DNA of 12,039 nucleotides from Christensenella sp. UBA1214 (GCA_002309375.1 DBXK01000015.1:1-12039); one strand, 5' to 3'; numbered from the stretch's first letter, positions 1 to 6,822 are shown. Numbers and translations: made by a program. The notes: generated by a model not told the origin, from the sequence alone.

Positions 1-18
1 AATGAGCGTCCCTTTAAC

Positions 19-127
19 TTTGCCGTAAAACGGCAAAACTTCACATGAGCTCTCGGCTCATATTTCACCGGCCAACGGCAGACTTCACTTGCGCAACGCG
101 CAAATTTCACTTATCGGAATAATTTCC
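19..127. repeat. Array of short hairpins separated by TTCAC
   Basis: Small inverted repeats alternate with the motif A(C/T)TTCAC. Hairpin 1 is TTTGCCG/CGGCAAA (19-25 with 31-37). Hairpin 2 is ATGAGC/GCTCAT (45-50 with 56-61). Hairpin 3 is a weak GCC/GGC (71-79). Hairpin 4 is TTGCGC/GCGCAA (89-94 with 98-103). A degenerate fifth is TTAT/ATAA (111-122). TTCAC starts at 40, 64, 84 and 106, so units are 20-24 bases. Stem sequences differ completely between units while the spacer is kept, which points to conserved structure rather than conserved stem sequence. The array may continue left of the window. Confidence 0.7.
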
Positions 128-147
128 TCCCCAAATCGATTTCAATA

Positions 148-156
148 TGGTATAAT
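148..156 (+). promoter_or_regulatory. Extended -10 promoter
   Basis: TGG followed directly by TATAAT (151-156) forms an extended -10 element (TGnTATAAT). The -35 position (about 128-133) is C-rich and does not resemble TTGACA, as is common for extended -10 promoters. It lies just before the CapA-like remnant and could still read through into the sigma-factor operon. Confidence 0.5.
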
Positions 157-161
157 AGCGG

Positions 162-422
162 ACAAGGAAAGACCCTGCAACATATGTCCCGGCAACTACA
201 GAACCCGAAACGACGCCGGAAGCAACGCCGGCCCCGAGGGGGAAGAGCGTCACATTCATCGCCTGCGGCGACTATATCATCCACGACGCGATAATATTCG
301 ACGCTCAGAAACGGGCGAACGACGAACACCCGAACTATAATTTTTATGATATGTATCGGGACGTTGCACCGCTGATCGAAGAAGAGGTAACGAAAATACA
401 GCAACGATCGCTCTATATGTAA
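162..422 (+). pseudogene. CapA-like (PGA_cap) protein remnant
   Basis: An open frame between an in-frame TAG at 156-158 and a TAA at 420-422 encodes a Thr/Pro/Glu-rich linker followed by VTFIACGDYIIHDAIIFDAQ and then a segment with NYNFYDMYRDVAPLIEE. This resembles the start of the poly-gamma-glutamate capsule protein CapA family (metallophosphatase-like, PF09587), where an ACGD-type motif is followed by a YDF..MY..V segment. It lacks an ATG/GTG/TTG start and signal peptide. It stops after about 85 codons where family members usually run for several hundred residues, so it is truncated at both ends. The family call comes from motif recall, not a search. A short peptide of independent function is possible but less likely. 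Confidence 0.5.
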
Positions 423-477
423 GATTTTCCCTCCCTCTGCGTTTATATGAGCAGATCGATCGCACGGAGGTGCGGCA

Positions 478-1035
478 ATGACGGACAGGAAACTTCTTCA
501 GTTGCTGAAAACCGATCCCGATCGCGGCATGGATCAGCTGATCCGCCGGTACTCGGGCTTGGTTTTTGCGCTCGTAAGAGGCAGCCTTGCCGATATTGCG
601 GATTCATCGGAGATCGAGGACTGCGCCGCAGACGTTTTTATTCGGTTCAATGAGGCGCTTTCGACGTTCGAACCGAAAGCGTCGATCAAAAACTATCTCT
701 GCGTTATCGCAAGGAATGCCGCGATCAGCATCGCACGAAAAAAGCGGCCGAATATCTCGCTCGACGGCGAAGACTTTTTCGCGGAGCTGCCGGATGCAAA
801 CGATGTCGAGAAAGAAATCGCCGAAAAGCAGCTTCTCGAAAATATTTTCGCGGAGCTCCGCCGCATGGGACCGCCGGACGCGGATATTTTACTGCGGAAA
901 TATTATTTCGGGCATTCCTCGAAGGAAATCGCCGTTGATCTCGGCATGACGGTTTCGGCGGTGGATACGCGCTCGCACAGGGCGGTGAAACGGCTTCGGG
1001 CCGCTCTCGGAGGGAAAAATGAAGAAGAGTATTGA
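478..1035 (+). CDS. ECF-type RNA polymerase sigma factor
   Basis: The 185-aa product has the two-domain layout of extracytoplasmic-function sigma-70 factors. Sigma region 2 spans about residues 20-90 and includes EDCAADVFIRFNEAL and the helix IKNYLCVIARNAAISIARKK. Region 4 spans about 120-178, with the helix-turn-helix SSKEIAVDLGMTVSAVDTRS before a basic helix. It should direct RNA polymerase to a small regulon in response to an envelope or surface signal. GGAGG at 466-470, seven bases before the ATG, supports this start. The stop codon lies inside the next gene (17-base overlap), implying translational coupling to a membrane partner, the usual sigma/anti-sigma arrangement. The specific regulon and signal are not visible. 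Confidence 0.88.
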   Translation: MTDRKLLQLLKTDPDRGMDQLIRRYSGLVFALVRGSLADIADSSEIEDCAADVFIRFNEALSTFEPKASIKNYLCVIARNAAISIARKKRPNISLDGEDFFAELPDANDVEKEIAEKQLLENIFAELRRMGPPDADILLRKYYFGHSSKEIAVDLGMTVSAVDTRSHRAVKRLRAALGGKNEEEY

Positions 1036-1753
1036 AGAGATCTTCGATAAAACGGACGCCGTCATGCTCGAAGGTCTGACGGACGGGATAAAGGAAGAAA
1101 AACCGGATAAAGGAACTGCGAAGAGGCTCCGCAGCAGGATCATCGGCGCAGAAGCGGCAGAAGCCGCCCGAAGGTCGGCAAAAAGGCGGAGATTTTCACT
1201 TGCAGCGGCAGTATGCCTTGTTCTGGCCGCAGCCGTCGTGATCGCCGCAGTTATCGGAAGCGGATCGGCAAAGGACGGCGATCGCGCAGAAGCTTCGGAA
1301 AAACAGCGGGATTATGCGCCGCATGGAGGGGAGCAGGCCGAAGCCTGCTACAACGACAGATCGCGCGTGAGGAGCTTTACCGAGTGTGATTCGAAGGCGG
1401 CTTATATCGTTCGGGCGAGGGTCACGGAAGTCGAGGTTATAGTCGGGCAGAGGGCAACAATGACCGTTACGCATGTTTATCGCGGCGAGGTTCCGGACAC
1501 TATATACCTTCTCCAGTTTCCGGAGGACAACGGCGTCAGCAAAGGCTATGAATACCTGCTTTTCCTTGGAGAACAGCACAGGGAAGACGTCGACACGGGC
1601 TGCTATTCTCCGCTCGGTCCGGCTGTCGGAGCCATCCGGCTTCATGAATCGACAAAGACGATGTATCTGTACAACGACAGTATTTATGATAAGGATTTTG
1701 CCGTTTGGCTGATCAAAAACGGCTTCGGCGACTGGACGGTCAAGTTCGGATAA
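1019..1753 (+). CDS. Single-pass membrane protein, probable anti-sigma factor/sensor
   Basis: This 244-aa protein has a cytoplasmic N-terminus of about 58 residues rich in charged residues. One transmembrane helix follows (about residues 60-80, LAAAVCLVLAAAVVIAAVIG) right after a KRRR stop-transfer cluster. The rest is an extracellular domain of about 160 residues. The outer domain is rich in beta-forming stretches (AYIVRARVTEVEVIV, ATMTVTHVYRGEV, YEYLLFLGE) and suggests a small beta-barrel, but I do not recognise a named domain. GGAGGG at 1009-1014 precedes the ATG, and the gene overlaps the sigma-factor end. By position and topology it probably holds the sigma factor at the membrane. No zinc-binding ZAS motif (HxxxCxxC) is visible, so it would not be a classical zinc-type anti-sigma. 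Confidence 0.65.
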   Translation: MKKSIEEIFDKTDAVMLEGLTDGIKEEKPDKGTAKRLRSRIIGAEAAEAARRSAKRRRFSLAAAVCLVLAAAVVIAAVIGSGSAKDGDRAEASEKQRDYAPHGGEQAEACYNDRSRVRSFTECDSKAAYIVRARVTEVEVIVGQRATMTVTHVYRGEVPDTIYLLQFPEDNGVSKGYEYLLFLGEQHREDVDTGCYSPLGPAVGAIRLHESTKTMYLYNDSIYDKDFAVWLIKNGFGDWTVKFG

Positions 1754-1782
1754 GGTCCGAAATTCGCATATTGATCCCCGCA

Positions 1783-1827
1783 GCTCCCCGTTTTGCCCGG
1801 CTTAGGCCGGCCGGCGGGGCGTTTTTT
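1783..1827 (+). terminator. Intrinsic terminator of sigma/anti-sigma unit
   Basis: CCGGC-TTAG-GCCGG forms a tight hairpin that can be extended by an outer CCCCG/CGGGG pairing. It is followed by GCG and a run of six T (1822-1827). It sits 30 bases after the membrane-protein stop. Confidence 0.75.
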
Positions 1828-1894
1828 ATGCGGCGGAAGAACGAAACGGCGAAAGAAAAGCTTGAAGAAAAGATCCGGAATCTTGCCTGAGGCA

Positions 1895-1923
1895 TTGAAA
1901 TCCGAGGACGAATGAGTTACAAT
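1895..1923 (+). promoter_or_regulatory. Sigma-A promoter of 5'-nucleotidase gene
   Basis: TTGAAA (1895-1900), a 17-bp spacer and TACAAT (1918-1923) give near-consensus hexamers at ideal spacing. The leader to the ATG at 1976 is about 46 bases. Confidence 0.8.
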
Positions 1924-1975
1924 ATATGCAGGATCTTTCAGGTAAAGACCCATACAAATCACCAGGAGGAAAACC

Positions 1976-3841
1976 ATGAAAAGAAGGATCATCAGCATTC
2001 TCGTTGCGATAATGATGCTCGCTGCTCTTATCGTTCCTTCCGCTGTTCTTGCGGAAAATGACGATGAAGAGAATTTCGAGACGGTCATTATCTTCACCAA
2101 CGACGTCCACTGCGGCATCGAGGACGGCTGGGGTTATGCCGGCCTTGCGAAGCTGAAGAAGGATTTCGAGGCTGAGGGCAAGAACACTCTCCTCGTCGAC
2201 GCGGGCGACCACGCCCAGGGCGGACCGATCGGCACCCTGAGCCACGGCGGCTACATCATCGACATCATGAACTTTGTCGGTTATGACCTCGCGACCCCCG
2301 GCAACCATGAGTTCGACTACGGCATGGATAGGTTCTTCGAGCTTGTCGACGCCGCGAATTACCCCTATGTTTCCGCAAACTTCATGCATTATGAAAACGG
2401 CCAGCCCACCGGCGCCGTTCTCGATGCATATAAGATCTTCGAAGAAGGCGGGCTGAAGATCGCGTTCGTCGGCCTCAGCACCCCCGAGACGATCACCAAG
2501 TCCACCCCGACCTATTTCCAGAATGATCAGGGCGAATACATCTACGGCTTCTGTCAGGACAACACCGGCGACGCCCTTGTCGAAGCGGCCCAGGCTGCGA
2601 TCGACGCCGCTCATGCGGATGGCGCTGACATCGTCATCGTTCTCGGTCACTGCGGCATCGACGAGCAGTCCGCTCCCTGGCGCAGCACGGATCTCATCCC
2701 GCGTCTGCACGGCATCAACGCCTTCATCGACGGCCACAGCCACAGCGTTATCAACGAGATGCTGACCGACGCCGACGGCAATCCCGTTGCGCTCGTTCAG
2801 ACCGGTACGAAGCTCAGCAACGTCGGCATTCTGAAGATCAGTGAAAGCCGCAGCGTTATCACTGCCGAGATCGTTCCCGCTCCCGAAGAAGTTGAAGTCG
2901 ATCCCGAAACGCAGGAATTCATCGACGGCATCAACGCCGAGTTTGAAGAGCTCCTTCACACCGTCGTTGCTTATACCGATCATATCCTGACCGTTAACGA
3001 TCCCGACACCGGCGAGCGCGCCGTCCGCAGCAAGGAGACCAACCTCGGCGACCTTTGCGCAGACGCATATCGTGAGCTCTTCGGCGCCGATATCGCTTTC
3101 GTGAACGGCGGCGGCGTCCGTGCAAACATCAATGAGGGCGAGATCACCTTCGAGAACATCATCAACGTCCATCCCTTCGGCAACATGGCATGCCTTGTTG
3201 AAGTCACCGGCCAGCAGATCCTCGACGCTCTTGAAATGGGCTCCCGCAACTGCCCCGATGAGAACGGCGGTTTCCTGCAGGTCGCAGGCCTCACCTATGA
3301 GATCCACACCGACATGGAGCCCAACGTCATCGTCGGCGACGACAAGATGTGGCAGGGCCCGGCAGGCATCCCCTACCGCGTACAGAACGTTCGGGTCATG
3401 AACCGCGAGACCGGCGAATACGAGCCCCTCGACCTCACCAAGACCTACACCCTCGCTTCCCATAACTATATGCTGAAGAACCAGGGCGACGGCTTCGCAA
3501 TGTTCGGCACCGCAAACGTCACCATCCTTCAGGATGAAGTCATGATCGACAACGCAGTCCTGATCAACTACATCCAGTCCATGTCCGGCGGCGACGTCAC
3601 CTTCGAGGACGGCACTGTCGTGACCTATGACCATATCGTCCAGGGTTACCAGGATCCGAGGGGCGAAGGCAGGATCGTCATCGTTTCCGAGACCGAGCCC
3701 GAGCCCGAACCCACCGAAGAGCCCGTTCCCACCAGCGACCCGACGCCTCCGGCGACCGGTGCGATCACCGTCATCGGCTTTGGCGTAATGGCGCTTCTTG
3801 CAGGCGCAGGCGCTGTTATCTTCCGCAAAAAGGAAGACTGA
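1976..3841 (+). CDS. Secreted 5'-nucleotidase / 2',3'-cyclic phosphodiesterase-type metallophosphatase, surface anchored
   Basis: This 621-aa enzyme of the UshA/5'-nucleotidase family probably releases phosphate and nucleosides from extracellular nucleotides. A signal peptide (residues 1-26, cleavage after AVLA) is followed by a metallophosphatase domain. Its metal-site motifs are NDVH (D43, H45), GDH (D78), GNHE (109-112), GHC (H225) and GHSH (253-256). The C-terminal substrate domain has GGGVRANI (R382) and GDGFAMFG near residue 504. The tail is a Pro/Glu/Thr spacer, then PPATG (591-595), a hydrophobic stretch and RKKED. That is a sortase sorting signal, with Pro in the first motif position instead of Leu. 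AGGAGG at 1964-1969 fixes the start. Codons end mostly in C, which fits strong expression. It is monocistronic, with its own promoter and terminator. Confidence 0.93.
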   Translation: MKRRIISILVAIMMLAALIVPSAVLAENDDEENFETVIIFTNDVHCGIEDGWGYAGLAKLKKDFEAEGKNTLLVDAGDHAQGGPIGTLSHGGYIIDIMNFVGYDLATPGNHEFDYGMDRFFELVDAANYPYVSANFMHYENGQPTGAVLDAYKIFEEGGLKIAFVGLSTPETITKSTPTYFQNDQGEYIYGFCQDNTGDALVEAAQAAIDAAHADGADIVIVLGHCGIDEQSAPWRSTDLIPRLHGINAFIDGHSHSVINEMLTDADGNPVALVQTGTKLSNVGILKISESRSVITAEIVPAPEEVEVDPETQEFIDGINAEFEELLHTVVAYTDHILTVNDPDTGERAVRSKETNLGDLCADAYRELFGADIAFVNGGGVRANINEGEITFENIINVHPFGNMACLVEVTGQQILDALEMGSRNCPDENGGFLQVAGLTYEIHTDMEPNVIVGDDKMWQGPAGIPYRVQNVRVMNRETGEYEPLDLTKTYTLASHNYMLKNQGDGFAMFGTANVTILQDEVMIDNAVLINYIQSMSGGDVTFEDGTVVTYDHIVQGYQDPRGEGRIVIVSETEPEPEPTEEPVPTSDPTPPATGAITVIGFGVMALLAGAGAVIFRKKED

Positions 3842-3868
3842 GCCGCTGAAGCTTGATAAATGATTTAA

Positions 3869-3900
3869 GACCGCCGGGAGAACCCGGCGGTCTTGCGTTT
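3869..3900 (+). terminator. Intrinsic terminator after 5'-nucleotidase
   Basis: GACCGCCGGG (3869-3878), loop AGAA and CCCGGCGGTC (3883-3892) form a perfect 10-bp stem followed by TTGCGTTTT. The opposite strand has only a weak T-rich tail (TTAAATCATTT), but the site may also help stop the converging sipL transcript. Confidence 0.88.
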
Positions 3901-3909
3901 TAATGAGGA

Positions 3910-5409
3910 TCAGACGATTAAAAGGATCTTCTGCCCTGCATCAAGGGCTTCACTCAGCTCCGGGTTCAGTTCGCGTACTTCTTTCGTCGGCACACGGAAG
4001 CGTTTTGCGATATCGAAAAGCGTCTCGCCTTGCGCCGCAGTATGGATGATCAGGCCGCTGAGGCGTTCCGCACAGTTCTCGTCCTGAGCGGCATTCTGTT
4101 CCGCAAGGCCGACGACGAGCTCCGTTTGAAGCTCGCTCCAGAACTCGCAGGATACAGTGAGCTGACAGTTGATCTGCGCAGTGCGTCCGCTTCCGCCTGT
4201 AACGGAGCAGATGCAGGAAAGCCTCAACCTAGGCAGCATGGCTCCGGAAGGCGCCGTCAGCGAGGCGGAGAAGGGCAGATCCTCGGTAAAGCTCATGATG
4301 CTTCCGCCTGCCGAGCGATAGACGAAGCGCGTCGGAAGCAGTCCGTCGACTTTCAGCTCTCCTTCCGAGATCACAGCGGAAGTGGCGACCGGCCTTGCCG
4401 AGACATAGAGCGGAGTAAAGATATCCGGCATGCCGTCCGGAACAGTCATGTTTTCACGGACGGTATGCTGCTGCTCCGCACCTCCGGGAACGGAAAGGAA
4501 GCAGACTTTTTGCTTGATGCAGTTGAAGCTTATCGTCGGCGAAAAGGCGTCCAGCGGGAGGAGCGCTTCCGTTCTGCTGAGGCCGCAGACTCTCAGCTCG
4601 ATATCGGCTTCCGCCGCAACGAGGGAAAACTCGGTCCCGAGCGCGCGCACAGCGCAGTTTTTGACGGAGGCGAAGGCATAGACTTCCTCCGCTGTGCCGT
4701 CGGTCTCCACGCTTTCGCGGAAGGGCAGGCTTCTTGTCAGCTGGCTGAGCTCGCCGCCGGCGGAGCGGCAGAGAGCCGAGAAAACAGCGACGCCGCTGAC
4801 GGTCACGCCGCCGTTTTCGAAAACGGAGTCGCGGACGGAAAGACGCAGGTCGGATGAAATGACCTCATCCGCGCCGTCGCATGAAAGCTCATCGGAAAGG
4901 TGGATGAGGTTCGTGCCGATGATTTTTCGCGAAATGAGCTGCGCATCGCCCGTTCGGATCTCCATATCCGGGGCGCCGCTGACCCGGGCGAGCGCTTTGA
5001 TCGGCGCGGCGGAAACCACCGCGCAGTCGAGATCGAGCGCTGCGGAAAGCATGAGCTGACCGTCCGGCGTGCTTCGCACCGTCAGCACAGAGATCGTCGG
5101 CAGCACTTCCGCCGCCATACCGGGCTCGATCGCGGCATTTGAAAGCGTATGCGAAAAAGGGGATTCCGAGACAAAGGCAAAAACTTCGCCTTCGCTGCCC
5201 GCTGCGATCAGCCGCGCGCTCAGGCGTCCGTCGATGCTCAGCTTCCCGGCTTCTGTGCGGCAGGAATCGAGCTCCGCTTCGGCGGTGCAGTCGATCAGCT
5301 CCCGAATCGCCTTCCCGGCGGGAAGCGGGAGCGTGCCTTCGAGCAGCACCTGCGGTTTATCGAGAAGGATCAGCCTCGGTGCCGCGATTTCATTCCATAT
5401 CAGTTCCAT
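3910..5409 (-). CDS. sipL: SipL-like spore coat/cortex morphogenesis protein (SPOCS repeats + LysM)
   Basis: This 499-aa protein has three beta-rich SPOCS/DUF3794 repeats (roughly residues 30-130, 170-290 and 310-420). Hallmarks include the VPDGMPDIFTPLYVSARP segment after the middle repeat, and PAGKAIRELIDC and LPFRESVETDGTAEEVYAFAS in the repeats. The C-terminus is a LysM domain (about 453-499: TAAQGETLFDIAKRFRVPTK...LNPELSEALDAGQKILLIV). In Clostridioides difficile, SipL has this layout and binds SpoIVA through LysM to build the coat around the forespore. The start is supported by AAGGAGAGG at 5416-5424 upstream of the ATG. There is no signal peptide, as expected for a mother-cell protein. 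A possible sigma-E-like promoter (CATATGAT with an upstream GAATTTT, minus strand, about 5475-5502) is weak. The neighbouring spo0A strengthens the sporulation role. Confidence 0.85.
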   Translation of the reverse strand: MELIWNEIAAPRLILLDKPQVLLEGTLPLPAGKAIRELIDCTAEAELDSCRTEAGKLSIDGRLSARLIAAGSEGEVFAFVSESPFSHTLSNAAIEPGMAAEVLPTISVLTVRSTPDGQLMLSAALDLDCAVVSAAPIKALARVSGAPDMEIRTGDAQLISRKIIGTNLIHLSDELSCDGADEVISSDLRLSVRDSVFENGGVTVSGVAVFSALCRSAGGELSQLTRSLPFRESVETDGTAEEVYAFASVKNCAVRALGTEFSLVAAEADIELRVCGLSRTEALLPLDAFSPTISFNCIKQKVCFLSVPGGAEQQHTVRENMTVPDGMPDIFTPLYVSARPVATSAVISEGELKVDGLLPTRFVYRSAGGSIMSFTEDLPFSASLTAPSGAMLPRLRLSCICSVTGGSGRTAQINCQLTVSCEFWSELQTELVVGLAEQNAAQDENCAERLSGLIIHTAAQGETLFDIAKRFRVPTKEVRELNPELSEALDAGQKILLIV

Positions 5410-5551
5410 TATTATCCTCTCCTTGCTTGTTTGCCCGCCCGGCAGGCCGATTTCGGGCCGGAGCGTATCGGTTAATCATATGCGCGTTCCGCCGTAAAAT
5501 TCATCAGCTTACAATAATCGATCCATGCGGCGAAAAACGCGCCAAAGAAAG

Positions 5552-5625
5552 ATATCCACATTTTCGGGGGCGGTTTTTGCCCTCGTGTGGATAAGTTATC
5601 CACATTATCCACATACTTATCCACT
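5552..5625. promoter_or_regulatory. DnaA-box cluster
   Basis: Five matches to the DnaA box TTATCCACA lie within 74 bases. They are ATATCCACA (5552-5560, one mismatch), TTATCCACA on the minus strand (5586-5594, exact), TTATCCACA (5596-5604, exact), TTATCCACA (5605-5613, exact, abutting the previous one) and TTATCCACT (5617-5625, one mismatch). An AT-rich stretch (about 5626-5700) follows directly. The cluster lies about 140-215 bases upstream of the sipL start and downstream of spo0A. It could be a replication origin element, a DnaA-titration site or a DnaA-responsive control region for sipL. The window has no dnaA or dnaN. Confidence 0.85.
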
Positions 5626-5746
5626 TTTTAAAGCGTATAAAAGGATTTTTGGTGTTGATAAAAAAGATGGGAAAAAGGGCCTCAAAAATAATATATTGAG
5701 TTCGGAACCGTTGTTTTGGGTTGACAAACCGGACGGGGGAGCAAAT

Positions 5747-5831
5747 AAAAAAACGCAAAAGCCCCCTCCGGCAGCCTTCCGTCGGAAAGGAGAACGATCG
5801 GGTGCGGAAGGTGGGGATTTGCGGAGGGGGG
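5747..5831 (-). terminator. Probable spo0A terminator, nested hairpin
   Basis: On the minus strand, CCCCCTCCG (5830-5822) pairs with CGGAGGGGG (5770-5762). An inner CCTTCCG/CGGAAGG pairing extends the structure. It is followed by CTTTTGCGTTTTTTT. The outer loop is long (51 bases), so this is unusual for an intrinsic terminator, but the stem and T-tract order are right for transcripts coming from spo0A. Confidence 0.6.
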
Positions 5832-5936
5832 AAGGGGGAGCAAGGGCTCCTTATAAACGGGAACGGTGGGGGAAGCCGCCCGTTTATTCGCCAAAAACAA
5901 ACGACAAAAGACAAATACTGCGGATCAAGGCGCCGA

Positions 5937-6740
5937 TCATTTCCCGCTCGCGGCGCGGGGGAGGGAGGCGCTGCGGCCATCCTCGATGATCAGCTTGTCC
6001 GCAACGAGGGCGATGAATTCACCGTTGGTCGGCTTGTCGTTCTTTCCGTAGACGTTGAAGCCGAACAGCTTGTTCATGTTCTCGATCTTGCCGCGCATCC
6101 AGCTTACTTCGATCGCGTGGCGGATCGCGCGTTCGACCTTGCTCGGGGTTGTGTTGAAGCGCTTCGCGATGCCGGGATAAAGCTCCTTCGTGATCTTCGA
6201 GATCAGCTCGGGATCGAAATAGACCATGCGGATCGCCTCGCGGAGAAAATGATAGCCTTTGATATGCGCGGGGATGCCGACGGAGAGAAAAACGGAAGTG
6301 ATCTTTTCATCAAGGCTCTTTTCGTGCGGCTGCGGTGCGAAAGCGACCTCTTTTTCCGCCCCGGAAGCTTCAAGCAGATCCCTCATCCGCCTGTGCAGGA
6401 ATTCGGGCTCGACGGGCTTGAGCATCACGTAGCTCGCGCCTTTCTGGAAAGCACGCTGCAGAAGATTGTCGCTGCGCATATAGGAGACCATGATGATGAT
6501 CCCGGGGCTGTTCACAGCCTCGATGCGAAGCTGTTCGAGCAGGTCCAGTCCGTCGAGCTTCGGCATAACGAGCTCCGTAATGAGAACGTCGAATTTCTCC
6601 GCGCGCAGCTTTTCAAGGGCGGCTTGTCCGTCTGAAGCTTCCTCCACGCGGATGATATCCTTGTCGGTTTTGAAGAATTCCGCAGTCATATGTCGGAACT
6701 GCTGGTTTCCGTCCGCTATTAAAACACGGTATTCTGCCAT
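5937..6740 (-). CDS. spo0A: Sporulation master regulator Spo0A, atypical receiver
   Basis: This 267-aa response regulator has a receiver domain (1-122) and the conserved Spo0A DNA-binding domain (about 145-255). Highly conserved stretches include GYHFLREAI, LYPGIAKRFNTTPSKVERAI and KPTNGEFIALVADKL. Spo0A~P normally activates entry into sporulation after phosphorylation of Asp56. Here the aligned segment reads FDVLITELVMPKLDG, so residue 56 is Glu (GAG at 6573-6575). The acidic pocket is D10-G11 instead of D-D. The switch Ser86 and Lys108 are kept. This suggests a receiver locked or modulated without normal phosphotransfer. AAAGGAGG at 6751-6758 supports the start. The common neighbour spoIVB is absent upstream; a plus-strand gene lies there instead. 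The C-terminal tail SASLPRAASGK is unlike the family. Confidence 0.96.
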   Translation of the reverse strand: MAEYRVLIADGNQQFRHMTAEFFKTDKDIIRVEEASDGQAALEKLRAEKFDVLITELVMPKLDGLDLLEQLRIEAVNSPGIIIMVSYMRSDNLLQRAFQKGASYVMLKPVEPEFLHRRMRDLLEASGAEKEVAFAPQPHEKSLDEKITSVFLSVGIPAHIKGYHFLREAIRMVYFDPELISKITKELYPGIAKRFNTTPSKVERAIRHAIEVSWMRGKIENMNKLFGFNVYGKNDKPTNGEFIALVADKLIIEDGRSASLPRAASGK

Positions 6741-6784
6741 AAATATTCAACCTCCTTTGTGATTCACGGTTTTCGGATGAAATA

Positions 6785-6813
6785 ATTGTAACAGCGCAAT
6801 TTTCGCATTTCCA
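6785..6813 (-). promoter_or_regulatory. Candidate spo0A promoter
   Basis: On the minus strand TGGAAA (6813-6808), a 17-bp spacer and TACAAT (6790-6785) make a plausible vegetative promoter about 45 bases before the spo0A ATG. The -35 matches four of six consensus bases. No clear sigma-H promoter was found. Confidence 0.5.
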
Positions 6814-6822
6814 CAGGTAAAA

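Larger units (their letters stand above)
5410..5936. other. Gene-free region between sipL and spo0A
   Basis: No convincing gene is present. The overlapping open frames here have no ribosome binding site and use Pro/Arg-rich, low-complexity residues. From left to right it holds the sipL leader, the DnaA-box cluster, an AT-rich block (5626-5700), and a purine-rich tract containing the spo0A terminator. It ends with a 9-bp inverted repeat, ATAAACGGG/CCCGTTTAT (5853-5861 with 5879-5887). Confidence 0.7.

Noticed and set aside
19..127. CRISPR array
   Set aside because: The constant part is only about 5-7 bases and the variable parts are palindromes; no cas genes are present.
1828..1890. Twenty-codon open frame MRRKNETAKEKLEEKIRNLA directly after the terminator T-run
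   Set aside because: The start lies right at the terminator and has no ribosome binding site or promoter.
1826..3634. A 602-codon open frame on the minus strand opposite the 5'-nucleotidase
   Set aside because: It is antisense to a clear enzyme, has no ribosome site or recognisable domain, and arises from strong C-ending codon bias (GAC/GTC read backwards as Val/Asp).
4030..4857. Plus-strand open frame opposite sipL
   Set aside because: Arg/Ala-rich translation with no domain; shadow of the SPOCS/LysM gene, which has a proper ribosome site.
5721..5749. TTGACA with AATAAA 17 bases downstream as a plus-strand promoter
   Set aside because: The -10 is poor, no plus-strand gene follows before 7018, and the A-run is explained as the complement of the spo0A terminator T-tract.
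5721..6635. Plus-strand open frame opposite spo0A and its terminator
   Set aside because: Antisense to spo0A; no motif, and it crosses the terminator structure.
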